NCBI RefSeq assembly: GCF_900091575.1
Contig: NZ_FMCR01000001.1
Location: 620,001-684,000, forward strand
Origin: Micromonospora saelicesensis
Lineage (GTDB): Bacteria > Actinomycetota > Actinomycetes > Mycobacteriales > Micromonosporaceae
Length of the DNA stretch: 64,000 bases
Direction of reading: 5' to 3'
How positions within the stretch are numbered: position 1 is the stretch's first letter; every line of letters starts with the position of its first letter. Of this stretch, positions 46,622-56,264 are shown piece by piece. A program made the position numbers and the translations under genes. The notes under the pieces are model-generated. The model had not been told where the DNA came from. It ran no database searches and saw only the letters and a program-made list of their open reading frames with translations.

Positions 46622-47509
46622 TCACCACGGGCCGAAGGCCCGGTCGCCGGTGGCGGAGATGGCCGCGCACAGCTCGTCCAGGTCGCTGCCGGTGGTCGCG
46701 GCGAGCGCGCGGACGGTGAGCGGAATCAGGTACGACGCGTTCGGCCGGCCGCGGTACGGCATCGGGGTGAGGTACGGGGCGTCGGTCTCCACCAGCATCT
46801 GATCCACCGGGGTGAGCGCGGCGGCCTCGCGCAGCGCCGTCGCGCTGCCGAAGGTGACGGTGCCGGCGAAGCTCAGCAGGTAGCCGCGCCGGACGCACTC
46901 GCGGGCGAAGTCGGCGTCGCCGGAGAAGCAGTGCAGCACCACCCGGTCGGGAGCGCCCTCGTCGTCGAGGATCCGCAACACGTCGGCGTGCGCGTCGCGG
47001 TCGTGGATGACCAGCGTCTTGCCGTACCGCTTGGCGATGGCGATGTGTGCCCGGAAACTGTGCTCCTGTGCGGCACGCCCCTCGTCGCCGGTCCGGAAGA
47101 AGTCCATCCCGGTCTCGCCGATCCCGCGGACCCGGTCGCGGGCGGCGAGTGACTCGATCTCCCGCAACGCCTCGTCGAGGTCGCTGAGCCGGGGCGCCTC
47201 GTTGGGGTGCAACGCCACGGTGGCCAGCACGGCGGGGTACCGGTCGGCGGTGTCCGCGCCCCAGCGGGAGGAGGCGACGTCCACGCCCACCTGGACCAGC
47301 CGGTCCACGCCGACCTTCGTGGCCAACGCGATGGCCACGGCAACCGGGTCGTCGGCCGGCCCGCCGCCGGGCACACCGGCCTCGCTGACCGTGATGTCCA
47401 GGTGGGTGTGGCTGTCCAGCACCGCCCGGGGCAACGACTCGGGGGCGGGCGGAAACTCTCCGGCCCGCCGGGCGGCACGCTCGCGGCGGGATTCAGTGGG
47501 CTCGCTCAT
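46622..47509 (-). CDS. tatD: TatD-family metal-dependent deoxyribonuclease
   Basis: A 295-residue TIM-barrel hydrolase. Metal ligands are in [41 protein letters not shown] and [19 protein letters not shown] is the conserved family loop. TatD proteins are 3'-5' exonucleases linked to DNA repair. The ATG at 47507-47509 ([15 protein letters not shown]) is chosen. In many actinobacteria rpfB lies between tatD and ksgA; here the two are adjacent. Confidence 0.94.
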   Translation of the reverse strand: MSEPTESRRERAARRAGEFPPAPESLPRAVLDSHTHLDITVSEAGVPGGGPADDPVAVAIALATKVGVDRLVQVGVDVASSRWGADTADRYPAVLATVALHPNEAPRLSDLDEALREIESLAARDRVRGIGETGMDFFRTGDEGRAAQEHSFRAHIAIAKRYGKTLVIHDRDAHADVLRILDDEGAPDRVVLHCFSGDADFARECVRRGYLLSFAGTVTFGSATALREAAALTPVDQMLVETDAPYLTPMPYRGRPNASYLIPLTVRALAATTGSDLDELCAAISATGDRAFGPW

Positions 47510-47650
47510 CAGCGACAGCATCACACACCGGGCCTGTCCATCTGCCCGCCACCCGACGTTCACCCCGACTACGCCGCGCGACTCTACGGTCGCTCACGAG
47601 CGGACGCGACAGCGTGCGGACCTCATCCCACCGAGCAGCGAGGCGACGGC

Positions 47651-48898
47651 ATGAGCGTCACCCCCCAGGCCGGTGGCAGCGCCGGTGAACGGACCGGACT
47701 GCACGTCGCGTTCGGTGGCGGCGTGTACCCGGCCGAGGAGGTCGCCCGAGGCGCCGCGTACGAGTTGTTCAGCGCCGACGAGGTGGCCGGCTTCGAGTGG
47801 GCGCCCCGCCCGGGTAGCGCCCTTCCGTGGCACCGGTTCGTCCACGTCACCGAGGTGACCGCCGTGCACGGGGCGACGGAGCCGGCCGACGAGCCGGAGA
47901 CGCCGCTGCTGATGCCCGCTCACCGCGAGCGGGGCTGGGCCTACCTGCACCAGCTCAGCCAGCAGCCGGCGGCGGCGGGCGACCCGATGCTGGCGGCCGC
48001 GCGCGCGTCGGCGGTGGTCCGGCGGGGCACCCGGATGATGAAGGTGCTCTCGGCCCAGCAGCTCGCCGGCTACGTACGGGGTTGGCTGCCGCACGGCTTC
48101 TGCTACCGCGAGCACGACGTGGCGCACCTGCGTACGCCGGGGACGACGACTGTGCTGCGTACCGATGGTGACGTTGGCCGGGACGGCCCGGACGTGGCGT
48201 ACGCGCTGCGCTGGCGCGCGTCCGACCCGGGTGACTACGACGTGCCGGTGGGCCCGGCACACCGCGGTCTGACCGCGCTGGCCTCCCGGGACCGGCTCGG
48301 CGCCCCGGTGCTCGGCACCGGCTTCGTGCCCAGCAACGGTCAGCTCATCCCGGAGTTCATCACCCGGGACTTCGCCGACCTGCCGATGCCGGCGAACGCC
48401 GCCCTCATCGCGTACCCGGCGGAGGGGATGGAGGTGGTGCTGTACACCTACCAGGCCGAGCAGCGCGGGTGGCTGCGGATGGTGGGCCCACAGTGGCGGC
48501 ACCTGCTGGCCGCGGTGCCGGGCCTCTCCCCGGACCAGGAGTACGTGCCGAACGCCGACGCCCCCCGCTCCACCCAGCTGGTCGGCATGTACGGCGACAG
48601 CGAGTACGAGGCGGTCGCCGACCTACCCGGTGGGTTCCGGGTGCTGGCGATGACCCGGGCGGCCCGTTACCCGGTGGACGCGGTGGCCCGCCGGGTCCGG
48701 TTCGCCCAATGGCGGGGGGTGCCGTGCCTGGTGCTGCGGGAGGAGGCCGGCTGGCTGCGGGTGCGCCTGCGCTACCCGAACCCGGACACCGTGGTCGCGA
48801 CCGGCGCGCAGTGCCAGGAACGCGGCGTCTACGAGGCCTGGGCGCCGGGCGCCGAGGTGACCGACGACCAGGTGATGGACACCCGGTACGCGATGTGA
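47651..48898 (+). CDS. Hypothetical protein, family not recognised
   Basis: A 415-residue soluble protein with no signal peptide or membrane span. It is divergent from tatD (141-bp gap) and convergent with metG. GCGAGGCGACGGC precedes the ATG at 47651. An N-terminal domain includes VAFGGGVYPAEEVARGAAYELFSADEVAGFEWAPRPG; the C-terminal half has ALIAYPAEGMEVVLYTYQAEQRGWLRMVG and later LVLREEAGWLRVRLRYPNP, two Trp/Arg-containing beta-rich repeats. The pattern YxLFSADE...FEW looks like a substrate- or protein-binding domain but I cannot assign it. Codon use matches the neighbours. Confidence 0.8.
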   Translation: MSVTPQAGGSAGERTGLHVAFGGGVYPAEEVARGAAYELFSADEVAGFEWAPRPGSALPWHRFVHVTEVTAVHGATEPADEPETPLLMPAHRERGWAYLHQLSQQPAAAGDPMLAAARASAVVRRGTRMMKVLSAQQLAGYVRGWLPHGFCYREHDVAHLRTPGTTTVLRTDGDVGRDGPDVAYALRWRASDPGDYDVPVGPAHRGLTALASRDRLGAPVLGTGFVPSNGQLIPEFITRDFADLPMPANAALIAYPAEGMEVVLYTYQAEQRGWLRMVGPQWRHLLAAVPGLSPDQEYVPNADAPRSTQLVGMYGDSEYEAVADLPGGFRVLAMTRAARYPVDAVARRVRFAQWRGVPCLVLREEAGWLRVRLRYPNPDTVVATGAQCQERGVYEAWAPGAEVTDDQVMDTRYAM

Positions 48899-48901
48899 CA
48901 G

Positions 48902-48932
48902 CGCGCGGCGGCGGGGCGCCCGCCGCCGCGCG
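48902..48932. terminator. Hairpin between convergent genes
   Basis: Perfect 14-bp GC-only arms (48902-48915 and 48919-48932) with a GCG loop, between the stop of the hypothetical gene (+) and that of metG (-). A strong bidirectional terminator candidate. Confidence 0.75.
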
Positions 48933-48940
48933 TCGTGTGC

Positions 48941-50743
48941 TCAGTCGGCGAGCCGGGCCAGTTCCTCGTCGACGATCGACGGGTCGAGCTTGCGGAACAC
49001 CGGCTTCGGCGCGGCCAGCGGGCGACCTGCCTCGATCGACACCGACTCCCAGCGCGCGCCGACTGTGTAGTCCCCGGTGAGCACCGGGTACGCCGGGCCG
49101 CCGTCCAGGTCGTCGACCTGCTCGATCACCGGCATCGGCGCGTGCACGCCGGTGCCCCCGAGCAGCTCGTGCACCTGCTGCGCGGAGTGCGGCAGGAACG
49201 GGGTGAGCAGCGTGTTGGCATCGCTGATCACCTGAAGGGCGACGTGCAGGATGGTCCCCATCCGGGGCTTGTCCGCCTCGTCCTTGAGCTTCCAGGGCGC
49301 CTGCTCGGAGAGGTACCTGTTGGCCTCGGCGACCACCTTCATGGCCTCACCGATCGCCTGCTTCTGCCGGTGCCGGCCGATCAGGTCGCCGACCGTGGTG
49401 AACCCGGTCCGGGCAACGGCGAGCAGCGCCTCGTCAGCCTCGGTGAGCCCGGCCGGGTCGACCGGCGGGATCACCCCGAAGTTCTTCGCGGCCATCGAGA
49501 CGCACCGGTTGACCAGGTTGCCCCAACCGGCGACCAACTCGTCGTTGTTGCGGCGCAGGAACTCGGCCCAGGTGAAGTCGGTGTCGTTGCTCTCCGGGCC
49601 GGCGGCGGCGATGAAGTAGCGCAGCGCGTCGGCGTCGTAGCGCTCCAGGAAGTCGCGAACGTAGATGACCACCTTGCGGGACGAGGAGAACTTGCGCCCC
49701 TCCATGGTCAGGTACTCGCTCGAGACCACCTCGGTGGGCAGGTTGAGCCGACCCAGCTCGCCCGGCTCACCGTCGCGGGAACCCTCGCCGGAGTAGCCGG
49801 AGAGCAGCGCCGGCCAGATCACCGAGTGGAAGACGATGTTGTCCTTGCCCATGAAGTAGTAGGACTGGGCGTCCTTCCCCGCGCCGTCGGCGGACCAGTA
49901 CTTCCGCCACGCGTCCGGGTCGCCGGAGCGGCGGGCCCATTCGATCGAGGCGGACAGGTAGCCGATCACGGCGTCGAACCACACGTAGATGCGCTTGTCC
50001 GGCCGGTCGCGCCAGCCGTCGAGCGGGATCGGCACGCCCCACTCCAGGTCACGGGTGATCGCCCGGGGCTGGAGGTCGTCGAGCAGGTTGCGGGAGAACC
50101 GCAGCACGTTGGGCCGCCACCCCTCACGGGTGTCCAGCCACTGCCGCAGCACCTCGGCCAGGGCCGGCAGGTCCAGGAAGAAGTGCTCGGTCTCGACGAA
50201 CTTCGGAGTCTCTCCGTTGATCCGCGACTTCGGGTTGATCAGGTCGATCGGGTCGAGCTGGTTGCCGCAGTTGTCGCACTGGTCACCGCGGGCGCTGTCG
50301 TACCCGCAGATCGGGCAGGTGCCCTCGATGTAGCGGTCGGGCAGGGTGCGCCCGGTGGACGGGGAGATCGCGCCCATGGTGGTCTTCGGCACGATGTAGC
50401 CGTTGCGGTACATCCCCTCGAACAACTCCTGCACCACCGCGTAGTGGTTGCGGGTGGTGGTGCGGGTGAACAGGTCGTAGGAGAGACCGAGGCCGTGCAG
50501 GTCCTCGACGATCACCCTGTTGTACCGGTCGGCCAGCTCGCGTGGGGTCACCCCGTCGGCGTCGGCCTGCACCTGGATCGGGGTGCCGTGCTCGTCGGTG
50601 CCGGAGACCATGAGCACGTCGTGGCCGGCCATCCGCATGTACCGGGCGAAGACGTCGGAGGGAACGCCGAAACCGGAGACGTGGCCGATGTGGCGGGGGC
50701 CGTTGGCGTACGGCCAGGCCACTGCCGCGAGAACGTGACTCAT
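48941..50743 (-). CDS. metG: Methionyl-tRNA synthetase
   Basis: A 600-residue class I synthetase. [20 protein letters not shown] carries the HIGH motif; the zinc knuckle [18 protein letters not shown] is complete with four Cys; and the KMSKS-equivalent is [14 protein letters not shown], with the usual replacement. The anticodon-binding helical domain completes the protein; no C-terminal tRNA-binding domain fusion is present. ATG at 50741-50743 is preferred. In synteny with tatD and ksgA. Confidence 0.96.
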   Translation of the reverse strand: MSHVLAAVAWPYANGPRHIGHVSGFGVPSDVFARYMRMAGHDVLMVSGTDEHGTPIQVQADADGVTPRELADRYNRVIVEDLHGLGLSYDLFTRTTTRNHYAVVQELFEGMYRNGYIVPKTTMGAISPSTGRTLPDRYIEGTCPICGYDSARGDQCDNCGNQLDPIDLINPKSRINGETPKFVETEHFFLDLPALAEVLRQWLDTREGWRPNVLRFSRNLLDDLQPRAITRDLEWGVPIPLDGWRDRPDKRIYVWFDAVIGYLSASIEWARRSGDPDAWRKYWSADGAGKDAQSYYFMGKDNIVFHSVIWPALLSGYSGEGSRDGEPGELGRLNLPTEVVSSEYLTMEGRKFSSSRKVVIYVRDFLERYDADALRYFIAAAGPESNDTDFTWAEFLRRNNDELVAGWGNLVNRCVSMAAKNFGVIPPVDPAGLTEADEALLAVARTGFTTVGDLIGRHRQKQAIGEAMKVVAEANRYLSEQAPWKLKDEADKPRMGTILHVALQVISDANTLLTPFLPHSAQQVHELLGGTGVHAPMPVIEQVDDLDGGPAYPVLTGDYTVGARWESVSIEAGRPLAAPKPVFRKLDPSIVDEELARLAD

Positions 50744-50892
50744 GAGCAGTGAGCCTAGTGACCCGTCCGGGGCGTTCGCGAACCAATGGGGGGTGCCGGA
50801 CCGGCGGACCGGGCCGACCACGTCGCCCGTTGGTCCGATTTGTCGTCGACACGCGGCTCACCTGCCCGTTTCATCTCCTGGCGCGGTGTGCA

Positions 50893-51948
50893 ATGAACGT
50901 CGTGACGGGCAGAGGAGCGGCACGGGACCACGAGGACCGTCCCACCGGGCCGGCGGTCGGTGACGACCCGGGGTCCCAGCCCGCCGCGTCCCGGGTCGCC
51001 GGGGTCGCGCCGCAGCCCCGACTCGTGCCCAGCGCCGACCCGGGTGCGCAGCGGCCCACCCCGGCGGGGAGGTCCGCTCCGGCCCGCCCCACGCCGACGG
51101 CGCCGTCACCCACACCGACCCGTCCGACCCCGGGAGCACCCGTACCCAGCCCGGTCCGGCCCGGCTCGTCGGGCCCGCCGGCCGGCGCGGCACCGGCCGG
51201 CGCGGAGACCGTCGAGGTGGAGCCGACCACCGGCGCGCCGGTGGACGCGGTGCCGCGTCGGGTGCCGGTCCGGCAGCAGGGCCGGCAGCGCGACCATGGG
51301 CCCGACGGCGACCCGCGCGACGACGACGGCGGCGCTTTCTGGGCGCCGATCGAGCAGGTGCACTGGGACGGCACCCCGGTCCGCAAGGAAGCGGCACCGG
51401 CGCGGCTTCGCGGCTTCCGGCTGGCGCTGCGCCGGGCACCCAGCCGCACGCCCCCACCGCCGGATCCGCTGCCCGGGCTCGCCGCGCTGGTGGTGCTGAG
51501 CCTGGTTGCGGCCTTCTTCGCCTGGGTCAGCGCCGGCCCGTTCTGGCTCGCTGTCGGGCACGCCCGGACGGGCACTGTGGTGATCGACGACTGCTCCGGC
51601 GGCGGGCTCACCCTGCGGTGCCGGGGGATCTTCACGGCCGAGGACGGGCGGTTCATCGCCCATGGCGTCCGGGTCAGCGGCGTGCCCGTCGAGGAGAGCA
51701 CGGCCGGCACCGCGCTACAGGCGCGGATGACCGGCCCGGACAGCGGCACCGCGTACGCGGACGTCGGCGTGGCCCGGCACCTGCGGTGGCTGCCCGGTCT
51801 GCTGGTGGTGCTGGCCTGCACCGGCGGCATCGTCCGGTGGACCGGGTCGGCCCGGCTGCCCGGTCGCCGGCACCGCCGCTGGGCCGTGGCCGCCGCCATC
51901 GCCGGCCCCACGCTGATCACCGTCGGCTTCCTGGCCGCCGCGTGGTGA
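50893..51948 (+). CDS. Proline-rich membrane protein, function unknown
   Basis: A 351-residue protein. The first 170 residues are Pro/Ala/Thr-rich and disordered, ending in a Trp-containing basic segment (AFWAPIEQVHWDGTPVRKEAAP). A membrane span follows (GLAALVVLSLVAAFFAWVSAGPFWLAV), then an extracytoplasmic domain of about 85 residues with Cys pairs (DDCSGGGLTLRCRGIF), a second span (WLPGLLVVLACTGGIV) and a third at the C-terminus. ATG at 50893 chosen. Divergent from metG and convergent with rsmI. No function assigned. Confidence 0.75.
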   Translation: MNVVTGRGAARDHEDRPTGPAVGDDPGSQPAASRVAGVAPQPRLVPSADPGAQRPTPAGRSAPARPTPTAPSPTPTRPTPGAPVPSPVRPGSSGPPAGAAPAGAETVEVEPTTGAPVDAVPRRVPVRQQGRQRDHGPDGDPRDDDGGAFWAPIEQVHWDGTPVRKEAAPARLRGFRLALRRAPSRTPPPPDPLPGLAALVVLSLVAAFFAWVSAGPFWLAVGHARTGTVVIDDCSGGGLTLRCRGIFTAEDGRFIAHGVRVSGVPVEESTAGTALQARMTGPDSGTAYADVGVARHLRWLPGLLVVLACTGGIVRWTGSARLPGRRHRRWAVAAAIAGPTLITVGFLAAAW

Positions 51949-51979
51949 ACCCGCCGTCCGGCGGACCGGACCAGCTCGG

Positions 51980-52828
51980 TCAGCTGTGCACGATCGTGTA
52001 GACGTCCCGGCGGCGCAGCGCGTACTCGGTGGCGACGTCGGTGATGGCGTCCCGGCGGGACCGGCCGGCGGCCTCCCGCTCGGCGACGGCGGCGCGCAGG
52101 GTGTCGTCGTCGGGGCGTTCGGCCGCGGTCACCGGGGCTCCGGCCACCACCAGGGTGATCTCTCCGCGCGGGTCCCCCTCGGTGGCCCACCGGGCCAGCT
52201 CGCCGAGGGGGCGGCGGAGCACCTCCTCGTAGGTCTTGGTGAGTTCCCGGCAGAGCGCGGCCGGCCGGTCCGCCCCGAACGTGTCGGCCAGGTCGGTGAG
52301 CGTCGCCCCGATCCGGTGCGGCGCCTCGAAGAAGACCAGGGTGCGCTCCTCGGCGGCGAGCGCGCGCAGCCGGGATCGACGGCCGCCGCCGGTGCGGGGC
52401 AGGAAGCCCTCGAAGCAGAACCGGTCGCAGGGCAGCCCGGAGACGGCCAGCGCGGTGGTGACCGCGCTGGGCCCGGGGGCGACGGTGACGGGCGCTCCGA
52501 CATCCAACGTGGCCCGGACCAGCCGGTAGCCGGGGTCGGAGACGCTCGGCATCCCGCCGTCGGTGACCAGCGCCACCACGTACCCGGCGAGGATGGCCTC
52601 GACCAGCTCGGGGGTGCGCCGCTCCTCGTTGCCCTCGAAGTAGGAGACGATTCGACCGCCGACGGTGAGGTCGAGATCGCGCGCCAACCGGGTGAGCCGG
52701 CGGGTGTCCTCGGCGGCGACCACGTCGGCGCTGATCAGCACCTCCCGGAGTCGGGCCGAGGCGTCGGCGGGGTTGCCGAGCGGGGCACCGAGCAGAATCA
52801 GGCGCCCAACTTCGGACATTTCACCCAC
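51980..52828 (-). CDS. rsmI: 16S rRNA (cytidine1402-2'-O)-methyltransferase
   Basis: A 282-residue SAM-dependent tetrapyrrole-methylase-fold enzyme. Landmarks: LILLGAPLGNPADASARLREVL, VAAEDTRRLTRLARDL, ALVTDGGMPSVSDPGYRLVR and TVAPGPSAVTTALAVSGLP; FEGFLPR and RELTKTYEEVLRRPL are typical RsmI segments. GTG at 52826-52828 with GGAGA 7 nt upstream (an ATG lies three codons later). Divergent from the mannosyltransferase gene, an arrangement also found in mycobacteria. Confidence 0.94.
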   Translation of the reverse strand: MGEMSEVGRLILLGAPLGNPADASARLREVLISADVVAAEDTRRLTRLARDLDLTVGGRIVSYFEGNEERRTPELVEAILAGYVVALVTDGGMPSVSDPGYRLVRATLDVGAPVTVAPGPSAVTTALAVSGLPCDRFCFEGFLPRTGGGRRSRLRALAAEERTLVFFEAPHRIGATLTDLADTFGADRPAALCRELTKTYEEVLRRPLGELARWATEGDPRGEITLVVAGAPVTAAERPDDDTLRAAVAEREAAGRSRRDAITDVATEYALRRRDVYTIVHS

Positions 52829-52911
52829 GGATTCGTCTCCTTCATTGCTGGGAATACCGGTATCAGGGACGACGGACGCCACCGGACACCTTGGCAGCCT
52901 ACGATCGCCGG

Positions 52912-54621
52912 GTGACGAGTGCGTCGACAGCGCAGAGCCCGAGCGCCGATCCGGACAAGATGATCCAGGTGACGGGCGAGCCCAGTGCCACCCAGGAGCC
53001 GACGACACCGAGCGCCGAGGGCGGCGGGGTGGCCGCGGTGGTCCGGCGACGGTTCGCCACCGTCGACACCCAGGTCGACCGGTTCTCCTGGCTGGCCACG
53101 GCAGTGGTGGTGGCCATCGCGGCGATCGTGCGCTTCGTCGGGCTGTCCAGCCCGAAGGGCAAGATCTTCGACGAGACGTACTACGCCAAGGACGCCTACG
53201 GGCTGATCTCGCGTGGCGTGGAGTGGAACTACAAGGACAACGTCCCGTCGTACGTGGTGCACCCGCCGCTGGGCAAGTGGTTGATCGGCGTCGGCGAGTG
53301 GGCGTTCGGCTATCAGGACGCCGATTCCAAGGTCTCCGTCCCCGGGCACCTGATGACCACGGCGCCGGAGTTCGGCTGGCGCTTCTCGGCGGCGGTGATC
53401 GGCACGCTGTCGGTGCTGCTACTGGTCCGCATCGGTCGGCGGATGTTCCGCTCGACGGTGCTCGGCTGCGCGGCCGGCCTGCTGCTCGCCCTGGACGGCT
53501 TCCACCTGGTGCTGTCCCGCGCGGCCCTGCTCGACATCTTCCTGCTCTTCTTCGTGCTGGCGGCGTTCGGCGCACTGGTGCTCGATCGGGACGCCCGCCG
53601 TCGACGCTGGGCGCGGGCCCTGGACGACGGGCTCGATCCGAGTCAGCCGGGCCGGGCCGGCCGTCCGCCGACCGGTTGGCGCACCTGGCCGTGGTGGCGG
53701 CTGGCCGCCGGGGTGCTGATCGGCTGCGCCTGTGCGGTGAAGTGGAGCGCCCTGTACTTCGTGCCGGCCTTCGCGCTGCTGGTGCTCTTCTGGGAGGTCG
53801 GCGTCCGCCGCTCGGCGGGCGCCCGCAGGCCCTGGCGGGACACGCTCGTCGACGAGCTGCCCTGGCTGGTGCTCGCCGGCGTGCTCATGCTGGGCACCTA
53901 CCTCGCCACCTGGTCGGGCTGGCTGCTCACCGACGACGGTTACTACCGGCTCGCGTCGTCCTACCCGGGCTCCCGGCTCAGCGACCGGCCGGTGATCGGC
54001 CCGCTGATCAATCTCTTCGAATACCACCGCGCGGCGTACGGCTTCCACGCCCAGCTTGATGACGCGCACAAGTACCAGTCGTGGCCGTGGCAGTGGCTGC
54101 TGTTGGGTCGGCCGGTGGCGTTCCACTACGCCGGCGACGGCGTCTGCGGCGCGGCGAGCTGCGCCTCCGAGATTCTGCTGCTCGGCACCCCGCTGCTCTG
54201 GTGGTCGTTCCTGCCGGCTCTGGTGGCGCTGGTCTGGTTGGGTGTGGCCCGTCGGGACTGGCGGGCCGGCGCGATCCTGCTCACCGTGGCCGCCGGGCTG
54301 CTGCCGTGGTTCTGGTTCGCCCTCGACGGCCGGACGATGTTCTCGTTCTACGCCGCGCCGGCGGTGCCGTTCCTGGTGCTGGCCGTGGTGTACGTGCTGG
54401 GCGCGCTGATCGCGCCTGCCGGAGGTGACGTGGGTGCGGTGGCGCCGCTGGTGCCCGGTGACCCGAGTTATGAGCGCCGACTGGTGGGCAGCATCGCGGC
54501 GGGGGCGTACGTGCTGCTGGTGGCGCTCTGCTTCGCGTACTTCTATCCGATCTTCGTGGGTCGGGTGATTCCGTACTCGGACTGGCTGTCCCGGATGTGG
54601 CTCGACGGCCGGTGGATATAA
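52912..54621 (+). CDS. Protein O-mannosyltransferase (PMT, GT39)
   Basis: A 569-residue polytopic glycosyltransferase. It transfers mannose from polyprenyl-phosphate mannose to secreted proteins during Sec export. The catalytic Asp-Glu is in the first extracytoplasmic loop (GKIFDETYYAKDAYGLIS). About ten spans follow, with the PMT C-terminal motif region (RTMFSFYAAPAVPFLVLAVVYVLG). GTG at 52912 is preceded at 6 nt by TACGAT (52900-52905), so the mRNA may be leaderless. Directly divergent from rsmI. Confidence 0.93.
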   Translation: MTSASTAQSPSADPDKMIQVTGEPSATQEPTTPSAEGGGVAAVVRRRFATVDTQVDRFSWLATAVVVAIAAIVRFVGLSSPKGKIFDETYYAKDAYGLISRGVEWNYKDNVPSYVVHPPLGKWLIGVGEWAFGYQDADSKVSVPGHLMTTAPEFGWRFSAAVIGTLSVLLLVRIGRRMFRSTVLGCAAGLLLALDGFHLVLSRAALLDIFLLFFVLAAFGALVLDRDARRRRWARALDDGLDPSQPGRAGRPPTGWRTWPWWRLAAGVLIGCACAVKWSALYFVPAFALLVLFWEVGVRRSAGARRPWRDTLVDELPWLVLAGVLMLGTYLATWSGWLLTDDGYYRLASSYPGSRLSDRPVIGPLINLFEYHRAAYGFHAQLDDAHKYQSWPWQWLLLGRPVAFHYAGDGVCGAASCASEILLLGTPLLWWSFLPALVALVWLGVARRDWRAGAILLTVAAGLLPWFWFALDGRTMFSFYAAPAVPFLVLAVVYVLGALIAPAGGDVGAVAPLVPGDPSYERRLVGSIAAGAYVLLVALCFAYFYPIFVGRVIPYSDWLSRMWLDGRWI

Positions 54622-54655
54622 GCATCGACACGCGACGCGCCGCACAGCGCGACGG

Positions 54656-54693
54656 AAGAAGGGCCCGCACGCCGAAGCGTGCGGGCCCTTCTT
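54656..54693 (+). terminator. Strong terminator hairpin after the PMT gene
   Basis: Perfect 17-bp arms (54656-54672 and 54677-54693) with a CGAA tetraloop and a short T-containing 3' flank (CTTCTTGAC). It starts 35 bp past the PMT stop. Confidence 0.85.
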
Positions 54694-54702
54694 GACAAAG
54701 AC

Positions 54703-54750
54703 GCGCGCCCCGATCGCCTGCCACGGGGGAAGCGGGCGATTGGGGCGCGC
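54703..54750. terminator. Second hairpin after the PMT gene
   Basis: The 15-nt arms GCGCGCCCCGATCGC (54703-54717) and 54736-54750 pair with a single mismatch around an 18-nt loop. Tandem to the first hairpin. The remaining gene-free part of 54622-54986 holds only the promoter region of the VWA gene and nothing else recognised. Confidence 0.65.
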
Positions 54751-54986
54751 AAGAAGAGCTTAACCACCGCGCACCACCGGCACAACGGGTCGACTTGGGT
54801 CAGATTTCCGACGGATGCTGGCCGAGCCGACAGCTTCCCTCGCACAGTTGACCGAGGGTGACCCGGCGTGGACCCTGAGCGCGGGCGCGGCCGGTCAGAG
54901 GCGATCCCCGGCCCAGCCGGAGTCGTCGGTTCCGTACGCCTCCACCCAAACGATCATCCAAAGTGGATCTCACTACACTGCGGATC

Positions 54987-56264
54987 GTGATCAACTTCAG
55001 ACGATCGACGGCGGTCCTTCTCGGACTGTTGGCGACCACCGCCCTGACCGGGCCGGCGCAGGCCGACGAGGAGCCGGCTCCCGAGCCGCCCCGGGTCGAG
55101 CTGGTGCTGGATGTCAGCGGGTCGATGCGCGCCGCCGACATCGACGGACGCACCCGGATCTCGGTCGCCCAGCAGGCCTTCAACGAGGTGGTTGACGCGC
55201 TGCCCGAGGAGACACAGCTCGGCATCCGGGTGCTCGGCGCGACCTACCGCGGCAAGGACAAGAAGGTCGGTTGCCAGGACACCCAGCAGATCGTGCCGGT
55301 CGGGCCGGTGGACCGGTCCGCTGCCAAGGCGGCGGTGGCGACACTTCGGCCGACCGGGTTCACTCCGGTCGGGCTGGCGCTGCGCTCCGCCGCGCAGGAC
55401 CTGGGCACCGGGGCCACCACCCGGCGGATCGTGCTGATCACCGACGGCGAGGACACCTGCGCTCCGCCGGACCCGTGCGAGGTCGCCCGGGAACTGGCCG
55501 CCCAGGGCACCAGCCTGGTCGTCGACACCCTCGGTCTGGCCCCCGACGAGAAGGTTCGCCGGCAACTGCTCTGCATCGCCAGCGCGACCGGCGGGACCTA
55601 CACCGCCGCGCAGAGCGCCGAGGAGCTGACCGACCGGATCAAACAGCTCGTCGAGCGGGCCGCGGACACGCACACCCGGGCCCCGACCGTGGTCGGCGGC
55701 ACGAGCGCGTGCGACTCGGCGCCACTGCTCGCCCCCGGTGTCTACGCCGACCGGGAGGCGTTCTCCGAGCATCGCTACTACCGGGTGCCGATCCGCCCCG
55801 GGCAGGAGCTGCGGGCCTCGGTGAGCATGGCGTTGGACCGGGCCGTCAACCGGGACTACGGGGTGCTGCTGCGGGCCACCGCGGCCGACGGCCGGGAACT
55901 CGTCCGGGGCGCGGACGCCGGCAGCGGGCGGGCCGACGTGCTCTCCGCCGGGCTGCGCTGGTCGGCCACCGCCGACGACGAGGATGCCGCCGAGACCGAG
56001 CAGAGCTCGGCGCCGGTCATCGAACCCACCACCGTCTGCCTGGTGGTCAGCAACTCGTTCGCCCCGCGTCCCGGCACCGCGGCCACCCCGGGCATGCCGG
56101 TGGAGTTGACCATCGACGTGGTCGCCGCCGCACCCGCACCGGACGGGCCGGACCTCGGCCGGGGCTGGGTGCTGCTCGCCCTGCTCACCATCGCCGGGCT
56201 GATCACCGGTCTGCTCGCCGGTCTGCTCACCCGTTGGTGGGTCGCCACCTGGAGGGAGAACTGA
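54987..56264 (+). CDS. Secreted, membrane-anchored VWA-domain protein
   Basis: A 425-residue protein. The start at GTG 54987 gives a regular signal peptide (INFRRSTAVLLGLLATTALTGPAQA, cleaved before DEE). The VWA domain spans about 40-225 with the MIDAS motif LVLDVSGSM and the threonine/aspartate sites in PTGFTPVGLAL and LITDGEDTC. A beta-rich domain follows, then a C-terminal membrane span (WVLLALLTIAGLITGLLAGLLT) with a short cytoplasmic tail. Six extracellular Cys are present. TACACT (54974-54979) precedes the GTG by 7 nt, suggesting a leaderless message. Probably binds a ligand or partner protein in a metal-dependent way. Confidence 0.85.
   Translation: MINFRRSTAVLLGLLATTALTGPAQADEEPAPEPPRVELVLDVSGSMRAADIDGRTRISVAQQAFNEVVDALPEETQLGIRVLGATYRGKDKKVGCQDTQQIVPVGPVDRSAAKAAVATLRPTGFTPVGLALRSAAQDLGTGATTRRIVLITDGEDTCAPPDPCEVARELAAQGTSLVVDTLGLAPDEKVRRQLLCIASATGGTYTAAQSAEELTDRIKQLVERAADTHTRAPTVVGGTSACDSAPLLAPGVYADREAFSEHRYYRVPIRPGQELRASVSMALDRAVNRDYGVLLRATAADGRELVRGADAGSGRADVLSAGLRWSATADDEDAAETEQSSAPVIEPTTVCLVVSNSFAPRPGTAATPGMPVELTIDVVAAAPAPDGPDLGRGWVLLALLTIAGLITGLLAGLLTRWWVATWREN

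Noticed and set aside
54815-55195. Plus-strand ORF upstream of and overlapping the VWA start
   Set aside because: The VWA gene has a good signal peptide in another frame and this ORF shows no domain; the overlap of over 200 bp makes it a shadow.
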